Below, piece after piece: positions 37,141 through 48,015 of a stretch of DNA of 64,000 nucleotides (positions within the stretch are counted from its first letter, which is position 1; the number at the start of each line of letters is the position of its first letter). The DNA comes from Hybos culiciformis. Lineage: Eukaryota > Arthropoda > Insecta > Diptera > Hybotidae. The position numbers were made by a program, and so were the translations under genes. Under the pieces are notes generated by a model, which did no database searches, had not been told where the DNA came from, and was given only the letters and a program-made list of their open reading frames with translations. The stretch is from NCBI GenBank assembly GCA_964007475.1, contig OZ023275.1:1984001-2048000 (forward strand). Reading direction: 5' to 3'.

Positions 37141-37539
37141 CAGTCCTTTTTTTGGAAATAAAAAAGCTGCGGAACTCAACACTTTTCTAGGTACTTTTTT
37201 TCTGAGTTCGTAATACTGAGAAAATTAATCTTGAAATTTCATGAAAGGTACTTCTTTTCTAAGTTGTCAAAATTCACAGCTACTGCTTTCTGGTAACTTA
37301 TAGACAAAATTAAATTTAAAATTTCAATGTCAAAATAAAATTAAAAAAAAAAACATTCCTACTAATAATTTCGTAAGAAAAAATTTAAAACAATGTAAAT
37401 ATAAAAAGGTAGAGGAACTGAGTTCGGCTGCGTTAGTCCACAAAAAAAACTTATTTAGTTACAAAAATATAAAAAAAAATTTAAATATAAAAAGGTATGG
37501 AACTGAGTTCGGTTGCGTTCCTCCACAAAAAAGACCCTG
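37141..37539. mobile_element. Probable hAT-type MITE with internal duplication
   Basis: Begins CAGTCCTTTTTTTGGA and ends TCCACAAAAAAGACCCTG, which are imperfect inverted repeats. The flanks CATATATG and TATATATC agree at six of eight positions. Inside, ATAAAAAGGTA-GGAACTGAGTTCGG occurs twice (about 37397-37448 and 37480-37530). A degenerate relative seems to lie near 56197-56570. Confidence 0.5.
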
Positions 37540-37885
37540 TATATATCTAATACTTATTTCATTGATTTAATAAAATTATGTAGATGGAAAATTAATTTTT
37601 TTTCCTAATAGCGTTTCTGCACTGGCAGTCTTAATATCGGCTCTTGAGAAAGACGTCTTTCAGTTCTCTTTCATCTTTTGCCATATACAAAAAATCGCAA
37701 GAGGCGAAAGAAAGACTACTCATAAAAGTACATACTTTGTCACTTTGCAGTTTGTAGTTTATTATTTTTTGTGTTTTTTCTGGCTTTTGTCGTGGTTACA
37801 CTTATACCTGTCAAAAAAATAACAACAATTATACGTTAATTCATGGTTAATTCACATCGTTCATAAAAAAAATAAAAAATAAAAA

Positions 37886-39476
37886 ATGGAATCAGGGGGA
37901 AAAAAAAAAGCTTAAGTTGACGTTCGATACCACAACCACATTTATAATGGTTTGGAGAGAGAAAAACCCTGATCTATTTAGGGATTCCATATTTGTTCTC
38001 TTTAAAAGAGACAAAAAAAGAAGACATTTTTAGTTTTTGGCAAATATCTCGAAACGGTGCGTTTTACAGCATTTTTGAGGTTGTCCAACCTCTGATGTCC
38101 AGAAATCTAACTTTTAATTACCTATTCAAAAAGCCCTACAACTTGAAAAACTATCAAAGGGTTACTGAGATATTGAAAAAAAATAAAAATAATAAATTCT
38201 TCCGAAGAATTTATTATTTTTGTTTTTTTTCAATATCTCAGTAACCCTTTGATAGTTTTTCAAGTTGTAGGGCTTTTTGAATAGGTAATTAAAAGTTAAA
38301 AGCAAAAAAAATAAAAATAATAAATTCTTCCGAAGAATTTATTATTTTTGTTTTTTATGCAAAATTCAATATCTCAGTAACCCTTTGATAGTTTTTCAAG
38401 TTCTAGGGCTTTTTGAATAGGTAATTAAAAGTTGGATTTCTGGACATCAGAGGTTGGACAACCTCAAAAATGCTGTAAAACGCACAGTTTTCGAGATATT
38501 TGCCAAAAACTAAAAATGCCCTCTTTTTTGGTCTCTTTTAAAGAGAACAAATATGGAATCCCTAGATCTATTAAAAGCACGAAGAAATGTCCATGTTATC
38601 GAGGAGATGCAAAAAATGCTGAAGGACCAGAAAATTGACGTTACCACTGATTAAAGCAGAAGCAAAATAACAAAATTTAAATTAAAATATAGGTAAGTTC
38701 TGTCTAAAAATATTAATTATTATATTTTCTTCTTAAAAATCACTAAAAATCTTACATTAAAATTGTGGGACCGTCTGGAGGATCGCCATCTGATTGGGAA
38801 CATTTTGAAAATTGTAAACAAATTTTAGGCCAAAGCAAATACTTAAATTCGATGGATATGATGCAAGAAAGCTTTGCAAATTCACCAGGTAATTGAATAT
38901 GAAATAAAAAATAATTCAGATTAAGATAACATAAATTTATTTTGATTTAATTAGAAACATGATTCAATATAATTTTTCACATATTTTCGGTTTTAATAAA
39001 TAAAATTGTTTGCATTCATTTTAGAGTTTTATTATACAGATTATTTAATCGATAACGATTCAGAACCTATTTCGTTATCAATGTCCACGTCATCGTTGCC
39101 ATCACCATCATTTGATACATGTTCATCATCAGCACTATCGTTAGAAATCAAATCATTATCAGCAACATCATTAGGAACATTATTATTACCATTAGCAATA
39201 ACATCATCACCAACACCATCATCACCAATACCATCATTAAAAATCTCATCGCAGGCATCAAAACCGTCCACTAAAAAAATAAATTGAAATGATCCCATGA
39301 TGTCTGCAATGTTGCAACAAAATAACAAAGCTAATGAAAAGCTAGAAACATTTTTAGATATTAGTCAACAAATGAATTCAAGAGTATTATATAACCAAGA
39401 AAAATTATTACAGCTAGATGAAAGGTAAACTGTAGCTTTGCAAAAAATTGCTGAAAAATATGCGAACTCCAATTGA
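37886..39476 (+). pseudogene. Harbinger Myb/SANT-like protein, three exons, decayed
   Basis: Harbinger ORF1 proteins bind the transposon ends and bring the nuclease to DNA. Exon 1 (from ATG 37886, donor GTAAGT at 38693) encodes a lysine-rich start, then LTFDTTTTFIMVWREKNPDL and, after the MITE, LKARRNVHVIEEMQKML, resembling Myb/MADF-type helices. Exon 2 (about 38762-38888) encodes GPSGGSPSDWEHFENCKQIL. Exon 3 (39025-39476) is serine-rich and ends in LETFLDISQQMNSRVLYNQE and ALQKIAEKYAN. The exon 2/3 junction is phase-perfect. Damage: one-base slip in the A run near 37896, hAT MITE at 37979-38564, stops at 38652, 39286 and 39426, and no clear acceptor before exon 2. Confidence 0.8.
37979..38564. 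mobile_element. Palindromic hAT-type MITE inside Harbinger exon
   Basis: Starts TAGGGATTCCATATTTG and ends with its complement; exact 8-bp duplication GATCTATT at 37971-37978 and 38565-38572. The arms are nearly identical. A hairpin core AATTCTTCCGAAGAATT appears twice (about 38192-38208 and 38325-38341) because one inner segment has been duplicated. Deleting the element plus one duplication joins CCT GAT CTA TTA AAA GCA in frame, so it landed in a then-readable exon. Confidence 0.9.
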
Positions 39477-39954
39477 ATGAAAGTTAATTTTAAAATAGAA
39501 ATCTAATTTTTGAAGTAAAAAAGTATGTACCTAAATCTATTATTCCAAAGTAAAATTAATGGAAAAATGTACATAAATTTATGAAATTTAGTAATTTATT
39601 TTCTCTTCAAATTTTGTACTTTTGTCATGTGGTTGCTAGTTTTTCTGTAATGACTAATTAGTTCAACTATTATTACAGGAAACTACCAACTATAAAATTA
39701 CAAAATTTTTTTAAATTCATATATTGATGTATATTTTTCCATCGATTTTAGAAAATTAGAACTTCATATCATATCCATTAATTCGAAATGGAGGATTAAC
39801 TCATTTTCTACTTCAACATTAGATTTATGATATGATATGATATTTTTATTTATATATGATGTGATTAGACCTAAAATATAATAGAATATTAATAATTATT
39901 TAAAAAAATATTGGAACCAAAAATGAACTGAATAAAAATATTTTTTTTAATTAA

Positions 39955-41245
39955 AAAAAAATAAACGTACTAAAATGTTTTTTAATGCGTTTCGAATTGC
40001 AATAGCATCTTGATAATTGTCAGGCATTTGAAATGTGGGCATAGATCTTAACCTTCATGTTGTCTCTGTTGTTCCATTCATGTTATCTTTACGTCATCAC
40101 GTTTAAAATTCAAAAAATTGTTCAGAACACAACAAGCCTTAATTATTGTTGCAACATTATCAATTGTTATCTAACCCTTTACCCAATCTTCTGAATCTAG
40201 CCTTTAAATGACCGAAGGCATTTCCTACCACCCTCCGGCATTTAGATAGACGATAATTAAAAATATTATCTCCATAGTCTCCTTCTAATATAAATGGGTA
40301 GGGTTTCATTACATATTTTGTTAGTTTAAACGCTTAATCGGCAATTAACAAAGGCAAAATTTCTTTATCTTCGATTATTCTGCAGTTACTTCGCAATAAT
40401 TCATTGTGTCTGCCATATTGTTGTTTCGGCAATGAATCCTCAAATATTTTGGAATCATTGCACCGACCAGGGCAGCCAACATTCACATACATACAATTAT
40501 ATTTATGATCAACTACCGAGAGTAGTACCGTCGAATACCAGCCTTTATAATTATAGTAATCTACTGCGTCTTTTTTTGGTTTAACTTTAATATGACAACC
40601 ATCTAAAAAAAATTTTAGCCGGTTAGAGAAAAAACTAAAGATCGAATCAACTTACAAATTGCTCCAATGCATTGAGGGAACCCAAACGCTTCAAAACCAG
40701 TAATATTTTATTTTATAACATGATTCGTTAGTGGATAAGAATTTAAATAAAGCGGTTGCAATGTGTTCCAAGCTTTATTACAAAAATCTAAAACTATTTC
40801 GGCAACTGTTGAACAGCCTGTTCCAAATATATAAGTGATTGTTCGATATTCAGCCGATGAACCTAATGCATAAACTGCCACCGCGACCACGACCGCGACC
40901 GCGACCGCGACCGCGACCGCGACCGCGACCGCGACCCTTTTTTCGAGAGTAATTATCTCTCGAAATGGGGTGACCGTTTTTGCTAAATTTGGCAGCAAGG
41001 AACACAGTTCTTTAAATGATTGTTTTTTCATTCTAATGTTCTCCTTAAAAAAGTCCTCACCATTTTGAAACAGCTCATTTTGATAAAATTTATTACTTCG
41101 ATTCTGGAAATAAATAAAGTTTGTCATGATGTAATGCAGATATTGTACAAAAAACTTACCAGTGTCAAAATTTTATTGCTTAGTTTGATGTTCGACTAAC
41201 ATGGCATTTGATGTTCTTCTTATTTCTAAAATTTGGTTTATGATT
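39955..41245 (-). pseudogene. HARBI1-like transposase, decayed
   Basis: DDE-type nuclease that would cut and insert the element. Exon 1 (about 41245-41160) is followed by a 56-bp intron with good splice sites (41159-41104). Exon 2 (41103-40656) has FKELCSLLPNL, LEKRVAV, SAEYRTITYIFGTGCSTV, FCNKAWNTL and FPQCIGAI. A 53-bp intron (40655-40603) splits the first catalytic Asp codon. Exon 3 has GCHIKVKPK, DAVDYYNYKGWYSTVLL, then NVGCPGRCNDSKIFED (second Asp). Dead for several reasons: first Asp codon altered, stop at 40334-40336, third catalytic residue changed from Glu to Gly (codon at 40225-40223, RVVGNAFG), two or more frameshifts after KARFRRL, and a repeat expansion at 40878-40936. The C-terminus AIAIRNALKNIL is still visible near 39990. 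Confidence 0.9.
40878..40936. repeat. GACCGC hexanucleotide expansion inside HARBI1 gene
   Basis: About nine tandem copies of a GC-rich hexamer in an otherwise AT-rich gene. On the coding strand it reads in frame as alternating Val-Ala, lengthening the LEKRVAVAVYAL segment of the transposase by about fifteen residues without shifting the frame. Confidence 0.95.
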
Positions 41246-41439
41246 GCTGAATCTATTTTTTTTTTCCCTCGAACAATATTTTTTCCTCTTCTTTATAAAT
41301 ATTTATGGAATCATTTATTAAAAGTAATTCAATTATTTCTTTTTTCATTACAGCAATATTTTTTATTTTTCATTTTTGTTAAAAAAAATTTTGTACAGAA
41401 TAATAAAATTTCTCAAAATATTACAAAATTCAAAATTGT

Positions 41440-41505
41440 TTTTTAATTTATTTATTAATTAATTTATTAATTTATTTATTAATTTATTTATTAATTTATT
41501 TACAG
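41440..41505. repeat. AT-rich tandem repeat (AATTTATTTATT)
   Basis: Short array of a roughly 12-bp AT unit inside the Harbinger 3' side. Confidence 0.7.
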
Positions 41506-41693
41506 AGTTTTAATTTAAAAAAATTATTAGTTTTTACTTTCAATTCTGATAAAAAATCAAAAACAATGGGAGAATTTAATTTATTTTTTGCTGTCAAAAG
41601 TGAGTAGAAAGAGAGTCCCTTTGGCAGTGTGTACAACTTTGTAATAAGACTGTTTTAAGACGTCTTCATATTGCCAGTGCAGAAAGGGTATAA

Positions 41694-42350
41694 CAATAGA
41701 TACCTAATACTTTTCATATTTAAATTTTAATTCTGTACATCATTTAATGTTAACTAAACATAATAATATGTGTACATTAAATATCAAAAAATGATTTCTT
41801 GCTTATTGGGGTGTCAACATCAGAAAATATCTTGTTTTTTTTTTTTTTTCAAATTGTTTTAAAGCGTATTTTTATTTTTTGAGGAAAAAATAAATATAAA
41901 TTACAAAAGTTAAAAAAAAAAAAAATATTTTATGTAAAAAATGAATTGTTTTATATAGCTGAAGATAATTAAAAAAAAAATAATAATACAATGTGAAATA
42001 ACAAAGAAAATAGTTCAGAAAAGAAAAACCAGGAAATATTCTTTTAAAATTATTATAGAATTAAGAAAATCCTTATAATGGGGTTTTTTTTTAATTATTA
42101 CGCGTAGCTTTAAGTTTGATGTAACGTGCAATTTTAATAATAAAAATACGACTTATATTTTGCGTGCAAAAGAGAAACAAGATTTAACAATATTCTCACT
42201 ACACTATTAAAGTTAAAGCATTTAGTAAAGCATTAAGTAAGCAGTGAGTTTCGAGATTTAAGATCGTTGTCCAAATAAAAAATTAAAAAACGAACAATAT
42301 ATACACTCTACATAGGTAATATTCACATATTTTCATTTATTTTCGTATTC
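41694..42350. other. AT-rich stretch, nothing recognised
   Basis: Nothing beyond AT tracts is visible. Confidence 0.5.
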
Positions 42351-42593
42351 TTAGCTTCCTAAGGCGATTTTTGTAATTTTCGCAACGTCAAAAATTGAAG
42401 TCGTACTATTATGTACATTAAATACAAATGGCATTACTGGAATATCTGCACCGACCTGCCATAAAAAAGTTGCCGATAGCATATATGTACGAAAATATGT
42501 GGGGTGTACTTGCATTAAATGTTCACCAAACTCGGTCCTATAAGCTAAAGGATGAGATTCTATTAACTCATACTTGGGAGTTAAAGCTCTCAA
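42351..42593 (-). other. Unrecognised open frame, about 80 codons
   Basis: The frame reads a mixed-composition peptide including HPLAYRTEFGEHLMQVHPTY and GADIPVMPFVFNV, unlike the K/N/I/F-rich noise nearby. There is no ATG at the start and a TGA lies immediately upstream, so it is not an intact gene. It could be a decayed exon or the body of an old transposon. I do not recognise the family. Confidence 0.3.
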
Positions 42594-42639
42594 TCATGTC
42601 TTCGAGTCTAAATAATATTCTCATAAACTTTATTTAGAT

Positions 42640-43848
42640 AACCAAATATTCAAGAAAAGTATCTTAAATTGATATGTTGAAAAAAGTCGACCCCACACCT
42701 CATTTCAGAGTAGGTATGTTCTAAATATTTAATTTTAACATTTACTTCTGGTGTGATTTTTACAGTTTTTCTGTTATTTTTTTTTAAAAAAGAAAATGTT
42801 AATAAAGACTAAATATATTTTTTGGACAAAAAATTAATAATATAATTTAAAAATATATTTGACGTTTTTAGTACATGAATTTTATGATGCTATATAAAAA
42901 ATTTCAAATAATTTTCTTTTTATAACAATTTTCGTGAATGAACATGCTGACTAGTAGAAAATTCACTGAAAGATTATAATTTCCGATATTATGCATATAT
43001 TTATTTTTATTTTTTTTTAAATATGAGCTTAACTTATATACTTAATCTTCAACATAAAATAATTAATTATCAAAATAAGAATATTAAACTTATATTTAAT
43101 TTTCGTATTTTATATAGAATAATCTTATATAAAAATAAATATTTAATTCATCATTTTATAGTAAAATTTTTTATTTAATTTTTTTTATTTTTTTTTTTTA
43201 CATTAAACAATTCTCATAAAACATATACATATGTATACATAATATTTATTATATTCATTCTTCATTTACGTAATTGTTGAACATAAAATAAACTCTTTAT
43301 ATTTTCTTCCCGATTTGTGAATTCATTATAACGCCTTTGTTCATTCATTAAAACTTTTATTTCATATAAAATTCTCCTAAAAATTGTTTTCAAAATTATT
43401 ATGTTTAATCCATAATGCCTGCCATATATAAATGAGACATATATGTATATAATACATTAGAATTATATATGATTCTTATATCCACAAAATATATATAGTA
43501 GTGTCGTAAATAATAAATATAAAAACGAATTAGGAAGAATATAATTTTTGAACTCCATAATTTATTTTTACTTTATATTAGAAAATTTGATATTTACATT
43601 TTTGTACTTACAAACTTACATAGATGAATATACGCATATGCATGTTATTCTGTTTAATAATACATAGTAGTTATTTTAAGACAAATTGCTTATGTGGTTT
43701 CCTATTTTGTATATTGGGTTATTCTCTAGCGAGAAAAATGATGAGGTCAAATTTATGTTTCAGTTATTTATTTTAAAAGAAATTGTTTTTTATATTAGTT
43801 GTGAAGATTTTTTTTTTCTTATATAATTTGGCCATAAATTAAATTAGC

Positions 43849-43892
<44 letters not shown>

Positions 43893-45640
43893 TTAATGTA
43901 ATTTATGAACATTAAAAACTGTCATAATTTATGTGATTTTTATAGTGTTAATTATTTTTTAATATACTAGTAGAATTGATATATTTTTGAAATTAGTTAA
44001 CCTGTTTCAAAAAAAAAAAAATTATTATTTTGTCTTTCAAGACTTAACGTTATTATCAGTAATTGAATTACGAAGAATTGTTGAACGTAGAAAGACGAAG
44101 TTGTTTAGAAATGTTTTGACATTGTGTTTTTATATATTGTTAAAAGTGAAATTATATATAATTTAAAACAAAAAAGAACAAATCTTCATTACCTTGATTA
44201 CCAAAAATATGGTCAAACAATTGGAACAGGACTATTTCCGTACATTTTTAGTGAAATTTTATAAAATTTATGTTTTGTTTTTTGTTAAGGACAAAGATTT
44301 TATATTAATTAAAGTAAGCATGAAGTTTCTCAAATATGATTATAATATCATTTCGTTTTTAGATTTAAATTTATGTGCATGAAGAAATGTATGTATATAC
44401 ATATACTAGTTGTAGTTATATTTGAAAAATAAAGAAGTTTTAATTACAATTTGTCTCTTCAAAAAAATTTTCATTTATAAAAACCGTGTACATATTTAAA
44501 CGAAATAATTTTCAAAATTACACGGCAATTAGAATTCATTTTGCCTTGAATGAGTTTTTGTTTGTTATATTTGACACCTTTTCTTAGCAAATTGATTACT
44601 CTTGGGGAGAAAAATAATTCTAGTAATTTATTATATTATATAGAGAAACAAATAATTATTTATAATAGAATGAGTCTAAAATATAAAAAAACATAACATG
44701 TGTAATGTATTTGTTCTCTAAATTTCATTTACTTATTCACTTCCAATTACAAATTTATAAAAATATGTCTATTTTACTTATTTTTACTGTTGCATTATAC
44801 ATATGTTGCCAAAAATATATTAATGATATTAAAATTTTCAGAAAATGATATTTTCAATAAATAATAAATATTTATGCAAAATCTCTTTTGGTTTGAACTA
44901 GATAAACTTTTAGGATATTTAGGATGTTAAAGAAATTTTTAAAATATTTTTGTAAATTTTTGTTCTAGATCGTAGCGCATATACTATACATTAACGAAAT
45001 AAAAATCATATATTGTGTCAGATCTATCTTTTAATTATATCAAAATTTATTTGTTATTAATTTGTATGTGGTTGAAAAAATTTAAATTTTTTCAAATCAC
45101 ACTAATTCAAGGATGATATTATGTGAACTTAACTAACATTTTGAGACATATAATGCTAAAGTAAGGTGGAAAATAAATAAAAAAATAAAAATAAAAAAAT
45201 AAAAATAAAAAAATAAAAATAAAAAAATAAAAATAAAAATACTTTTAACAAAGAAATGAAAAAAACATTTTTTCCATAAAAATTTAATAAAAACAGCAGG
45301 AAGCTTGATAATTTTCTACTTTTTTTTTTTTAAATAAAACCAAGGAGTTTTTTGTTTGTTAATCCTTTATTGTTAATAATTTTCTCTTTTTTTTTTAATT
45401 ATACACCTTTGAGGTGAAATTTGTTTTTCTTTTCAAAGCTATTATTCTGGAAAATTCACATGTAGGGTGAAATAAAATTATACAAAGTTAGAAATAAAGT
45501 TGTAAAAAAATTAAAAATATAAAAATTGAGTTATAAAATAAAAATAAAAATAAATTTTCTTTAAAAATTGAACAATTTAAAAATATATATAATATGTGTA
45601 CAGGTATTTAGTTTGTTATTAAATGTATATATATATATAT
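42640..45640. repeat. AT-rich stretch with microsatellites
   Basis: Contains an (AT)n run at 43852-43888 and a (AAAATAAA)-type array at 45172-45240. No gene or TE ends are supported; the frame at 44194-44382 has no motif. Confidence 0.6.
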
Positions 45641-45785
45641 TAGGGTGCCACTTATTTTTGAAAATGAATTTTTTTGGGAGTGCCGGGCGGAATTTTGTTC
45701 TATTATATATAAAAACCATCCTCACAAAAATTTAGCTCAATTGGATACCATTAAAACGACCCGCTTGGCGGTTAGATTTTCATAT
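45641..45785. other. Probable transposon terminus, unclassified
   Basis: TAGGGTGCCACTTATTTTTG followed by GGGAGTGCCGGGCGGAATTT and ACGACCCGCTTGGCGGTTAG is markedly less AT-rich and has the look of a DNA-transposon end. No partner end was found, so this is a guess from composition and the TAGGGTG start. Confidence 0.3.
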
Positions 45786-46388
45786 ATTTTACTAGAATTC
45801 TACATGGTTTTTTCATTCATTTGAACGTTACACAGTGTCATAAAATTACTCTTTAATTAATTTAAGTTTCAAATACGATTTTCAAATTATTACAATACAT
45901 AAATACGTAAATACAAAGTCCTAAAACTAATTATTTTTTCAAGTTTAAATTTTCGCTGAAACGTTGCTCCAAGACTTCTCTGATTGACTGAGATATTTCT
46001 TCTTTTTTCATACAATAAAGTTTTCTGTAATACACTTTTCACGCTGTTTGAGTAAAAAAATTTTATCTTGGAATGGTGATTGTTTCGAGGTGCACTTTTA
46101 TTAAAATAATGTTTGAATTCACGCATTTTATAAATAGAACATCACCATACTATGGCAATTTTCAGACTGTTATACGAGTATCATGTTTGGATTGTCCTAC
46201 TATACCTTTTCAACTTCAAATTGGAAATAATCATTTTCAAATTGGAAATAATCATTTTCAAATTGGAAATTAATTTTAAAATAGTAAGGTAGCAAGCTAG
46301 ATACGCTCAAAAAGTGTTTCAAGTTTTTTATTAGTTGCATCTTTGCCAAAAAGTGCAATATACAAAAAAAAAATTTTTGTTTAAAAAA

Positions 46389-46543
46389 ATGTCGTACATT
46401 GAGAAATGGGAACCTGATAATGTTAAAAAGAAAGTTTGTGTTTTACACAACAATGTGGTGGGGATTGGAGAGCGCTCTCAAAAACTTTAGGAGTGAAAAC
46501 GACATTATATAGGTGGGTTAATGGATGGAAAGTTGTTTTATAA
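46389..46543 (+). pseudogene. Psq/CENP-B-type helix-turn-helix fragment
   Basis: From ATG 46389 the frame reads MSYIEKWEPDNVKKKVCVLH and on to GIGE, then a stop. Shifting one frame near 46470 gives ALSKTLGVKTTLYRWVNGWK and a stop at 46543. Together these match the spacing of a Psq-type DNA-binding domain (W-P-N---AV--V--G---A-K-LGVP-TTL-RWV-G), as at the N-terminus of pogo-family transposases, which bind the transposon ends. About 50 codons survive; the DDE domain is absent. The first 14 codons are repeated inverted in the right arm (46585-46545 region). Confidence 0.6.
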
Positions 46544-46730
46544 AGCACAAATTTGCTTTTTAACATTATCAGGTTCCCATTTCTTAATATACGACATTTT
46601 TTTAAACAAAAATTTTTTTTTTATATATTGCACTTTTTGGCAAAGATGCAACTAATAAAAAACTTCAAACACTGTTTGATCGTATCTGGCTTGCTACCTT
46701 ACTATTTTAATATTAATTTCCAATTTGAAA

Positions 46731-46940
46731 ATGATTATTTCCATTTTGAAAATGATTATTTCCATTTTGAAAATGATTATTTCCATTTTGAAAATGATTA
46801 TTTCCATTTTGAAAATGATTAATTCCATTTTGAAAATGATTATTTCCATTTTGAAAATGATTAATTCCATTTTGAAAATGATTATTTCCATTTTGAAAAT
46901 GATTATTTCCAATTTGAAAATGATTATTTCCAATTTGAAG
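46731..46940. repeat. 21-bp tandem repeat
   Basis: About ten units of CCATTTTGAAAATGATTATTT. As 21 is divisible by three, three different frames stay open across it; none is a gene. Two to three units in opposite orientation lie at 46217-46270. Confidence 0.95.
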
Positions 46941-46953
46941 TTGAAAAGGTATA

Positions 46954-47818
46954 GAAATATTTCTTTACGAATTATAAAAATAATTTAAAAAACCGAAAAA
47001 TAATTAGTCTGGACTCGCTAATTTTTTGCTTATGCAATTATGCATAATTACGAAAAATGTGAATAATCTTAATTTAAAGCTATTATAACTATCACTATCT
47101 TTCTACTAAAAAATTCTTATCAAATTATGATCGTTTATGCCTTACAAAAATATATTATGGAAAATGCTAAAACCCATTTAAACAATCTTTTGATCGTTTC
47201 AATATAACTATTTTTGTGGTTTAAGACAAATTTATTTAAGGATATTTGGTGCACCTAATAAGATATTTTGAAATAAAAAAAAAATATATAGGTAAAGTAT
47301 ATATGACAAATATTATGTTTTCGATATTAAAGTCCAACATCTATGTACTGTAAGATCTAAAAATTGAGGCAAAAAAGAAAACAACTTGTTTACAATTTTG
47401 ATTAAAAAAATAAAACTTAACTCGCACTTGATTTTTAATAAAATTATTTCAATATTTTACATAAATAAATATTAAATAATTTTAATGCGTTGGGGACGTT
47501 ATGTTGTATTTAGTGCTATAGAATTTAGATCACTAAATCGAGTATTATATGCGACAATACACATGCAATCATTTAGATGCATCTGCGTAAATAATGAAAA
47601 ATTTTAGATGCATCAGCGTGTATAATGAAAAAATTTAGATGCATCAACGTAAATAATGAAATCATTTAGATGTTTCGTATTGAATATTACGTAATACCTA
47701 AACAAACATAATATCTCTCACAATATTTCAATACAGCCAAATACAAAAAAAAAAAAAAAATGAGAAAAAATGAGAAGAAAAAATATTCTCTCTTTGGAAC
47801 TACCTCTCCCCTACGCAT
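46954..47818. repeat. AT-rich stretch with 31-bp minisatellite
   Basis: At 47573-47665 there are three tandem copies of a 31-bp unit beginning TTAGATGCATC, with a partial fourth. The rest has no recognised feature. Confidence 0.8.
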
Positions 47819-48015
47819 TAAAACAGTATATTGGATATGTAAACAAAATTTGTTATACAACTCGTTCTGTATTTACACAAAAATACATTGACACTAATTT
47901 ATATCACTCGACCTTCGGTCTCGTGATATAAGTATTGACTCGTGTCAATGTATTTTTGTGTATACAGAACTCTTAATTAATAACAAATTTAGTTTACATA
48001 TACAATAATCTACTA
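47819..48015 (-). mobile_element. Dispersed palindromic repeat family, copy C
   Basis: Minus orientation. Contains the family hairpin centre ACTCGACCTTCGGTCTCGTG and ends AATCTACTA at 48015, complement of the TAGTAGATT terminus. The flanking unique side of copies A and B is mostly lost. Confidence 0.75.

Larger units (their letters stand above)
37609..41690. mobile_element. Complete PIF/Harbinger transposon
   Basis: Inverted ends TAGCGTTTCTGCACTGGCA (left) and complement of right TACCCTTTCTGCACTGGCA, flanked by TAA at 37606-37608 and 41691-41693, the 3-bp TWA duplication of this superfamily. It encodes the expected pair of genes in convergent orientation: a Myb/SANT-like protein on the plus strand (37886-39476) and a HARBI1-like nuclease on the minus strand (41245-39955). 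Both are broken. A 586-bp hAT MITE sits in the first exon of the Myb gene. The ends are far better kept than the genes. Confidence 0.9.
46203..46951. mobile_element. pogo-like foldback element with TA flanks
   Basis: The outer words TACCTTTTCAACTTCAAATT and their complement sit just inside TA dinucleotides (46201-46202, 46952-46953), the Tc1/mariner-pogo target. Inward are tandem 21-bp units (CCATTTTGAAAATGATTATTT), two or three on the left and about eleven on the right. After these come near-identical inverted arms of about 170 bp (46275-46430 and 46556-46710) and a unique centre of 125 bp. Both arms include the start of a gene (ATG at 46389), so the element looks like two head-to-head copies of one transposon 5' end. 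Centre encodes a helix-turn-helix. Confidence 0.75.

Noticed and set aside
39955..41245. A domesticated HARBI1 host gene
   Set aside because: It lies between intact transposon ends, has stops, frameshifts and a lost catalytic Glu, and has no sign of purifying selection.
42351..42593. Assignment of the frame to a known enzyme family
   Set aside because: I could not match any motif with confidence, so it is left unnamed.
46553..46988. Periodic open frames on both strands
   Set aside because: Produced by a 21-bp tandem repeat, divisible by three, in the arm of a foldback element.
47573..47665. CRISPR-like regular repeats
   Set aside because: Units are directly adjacent with no spacers, in a eukaryotic genome; it is a plain minisatellite. 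The same applies to the other arrays.
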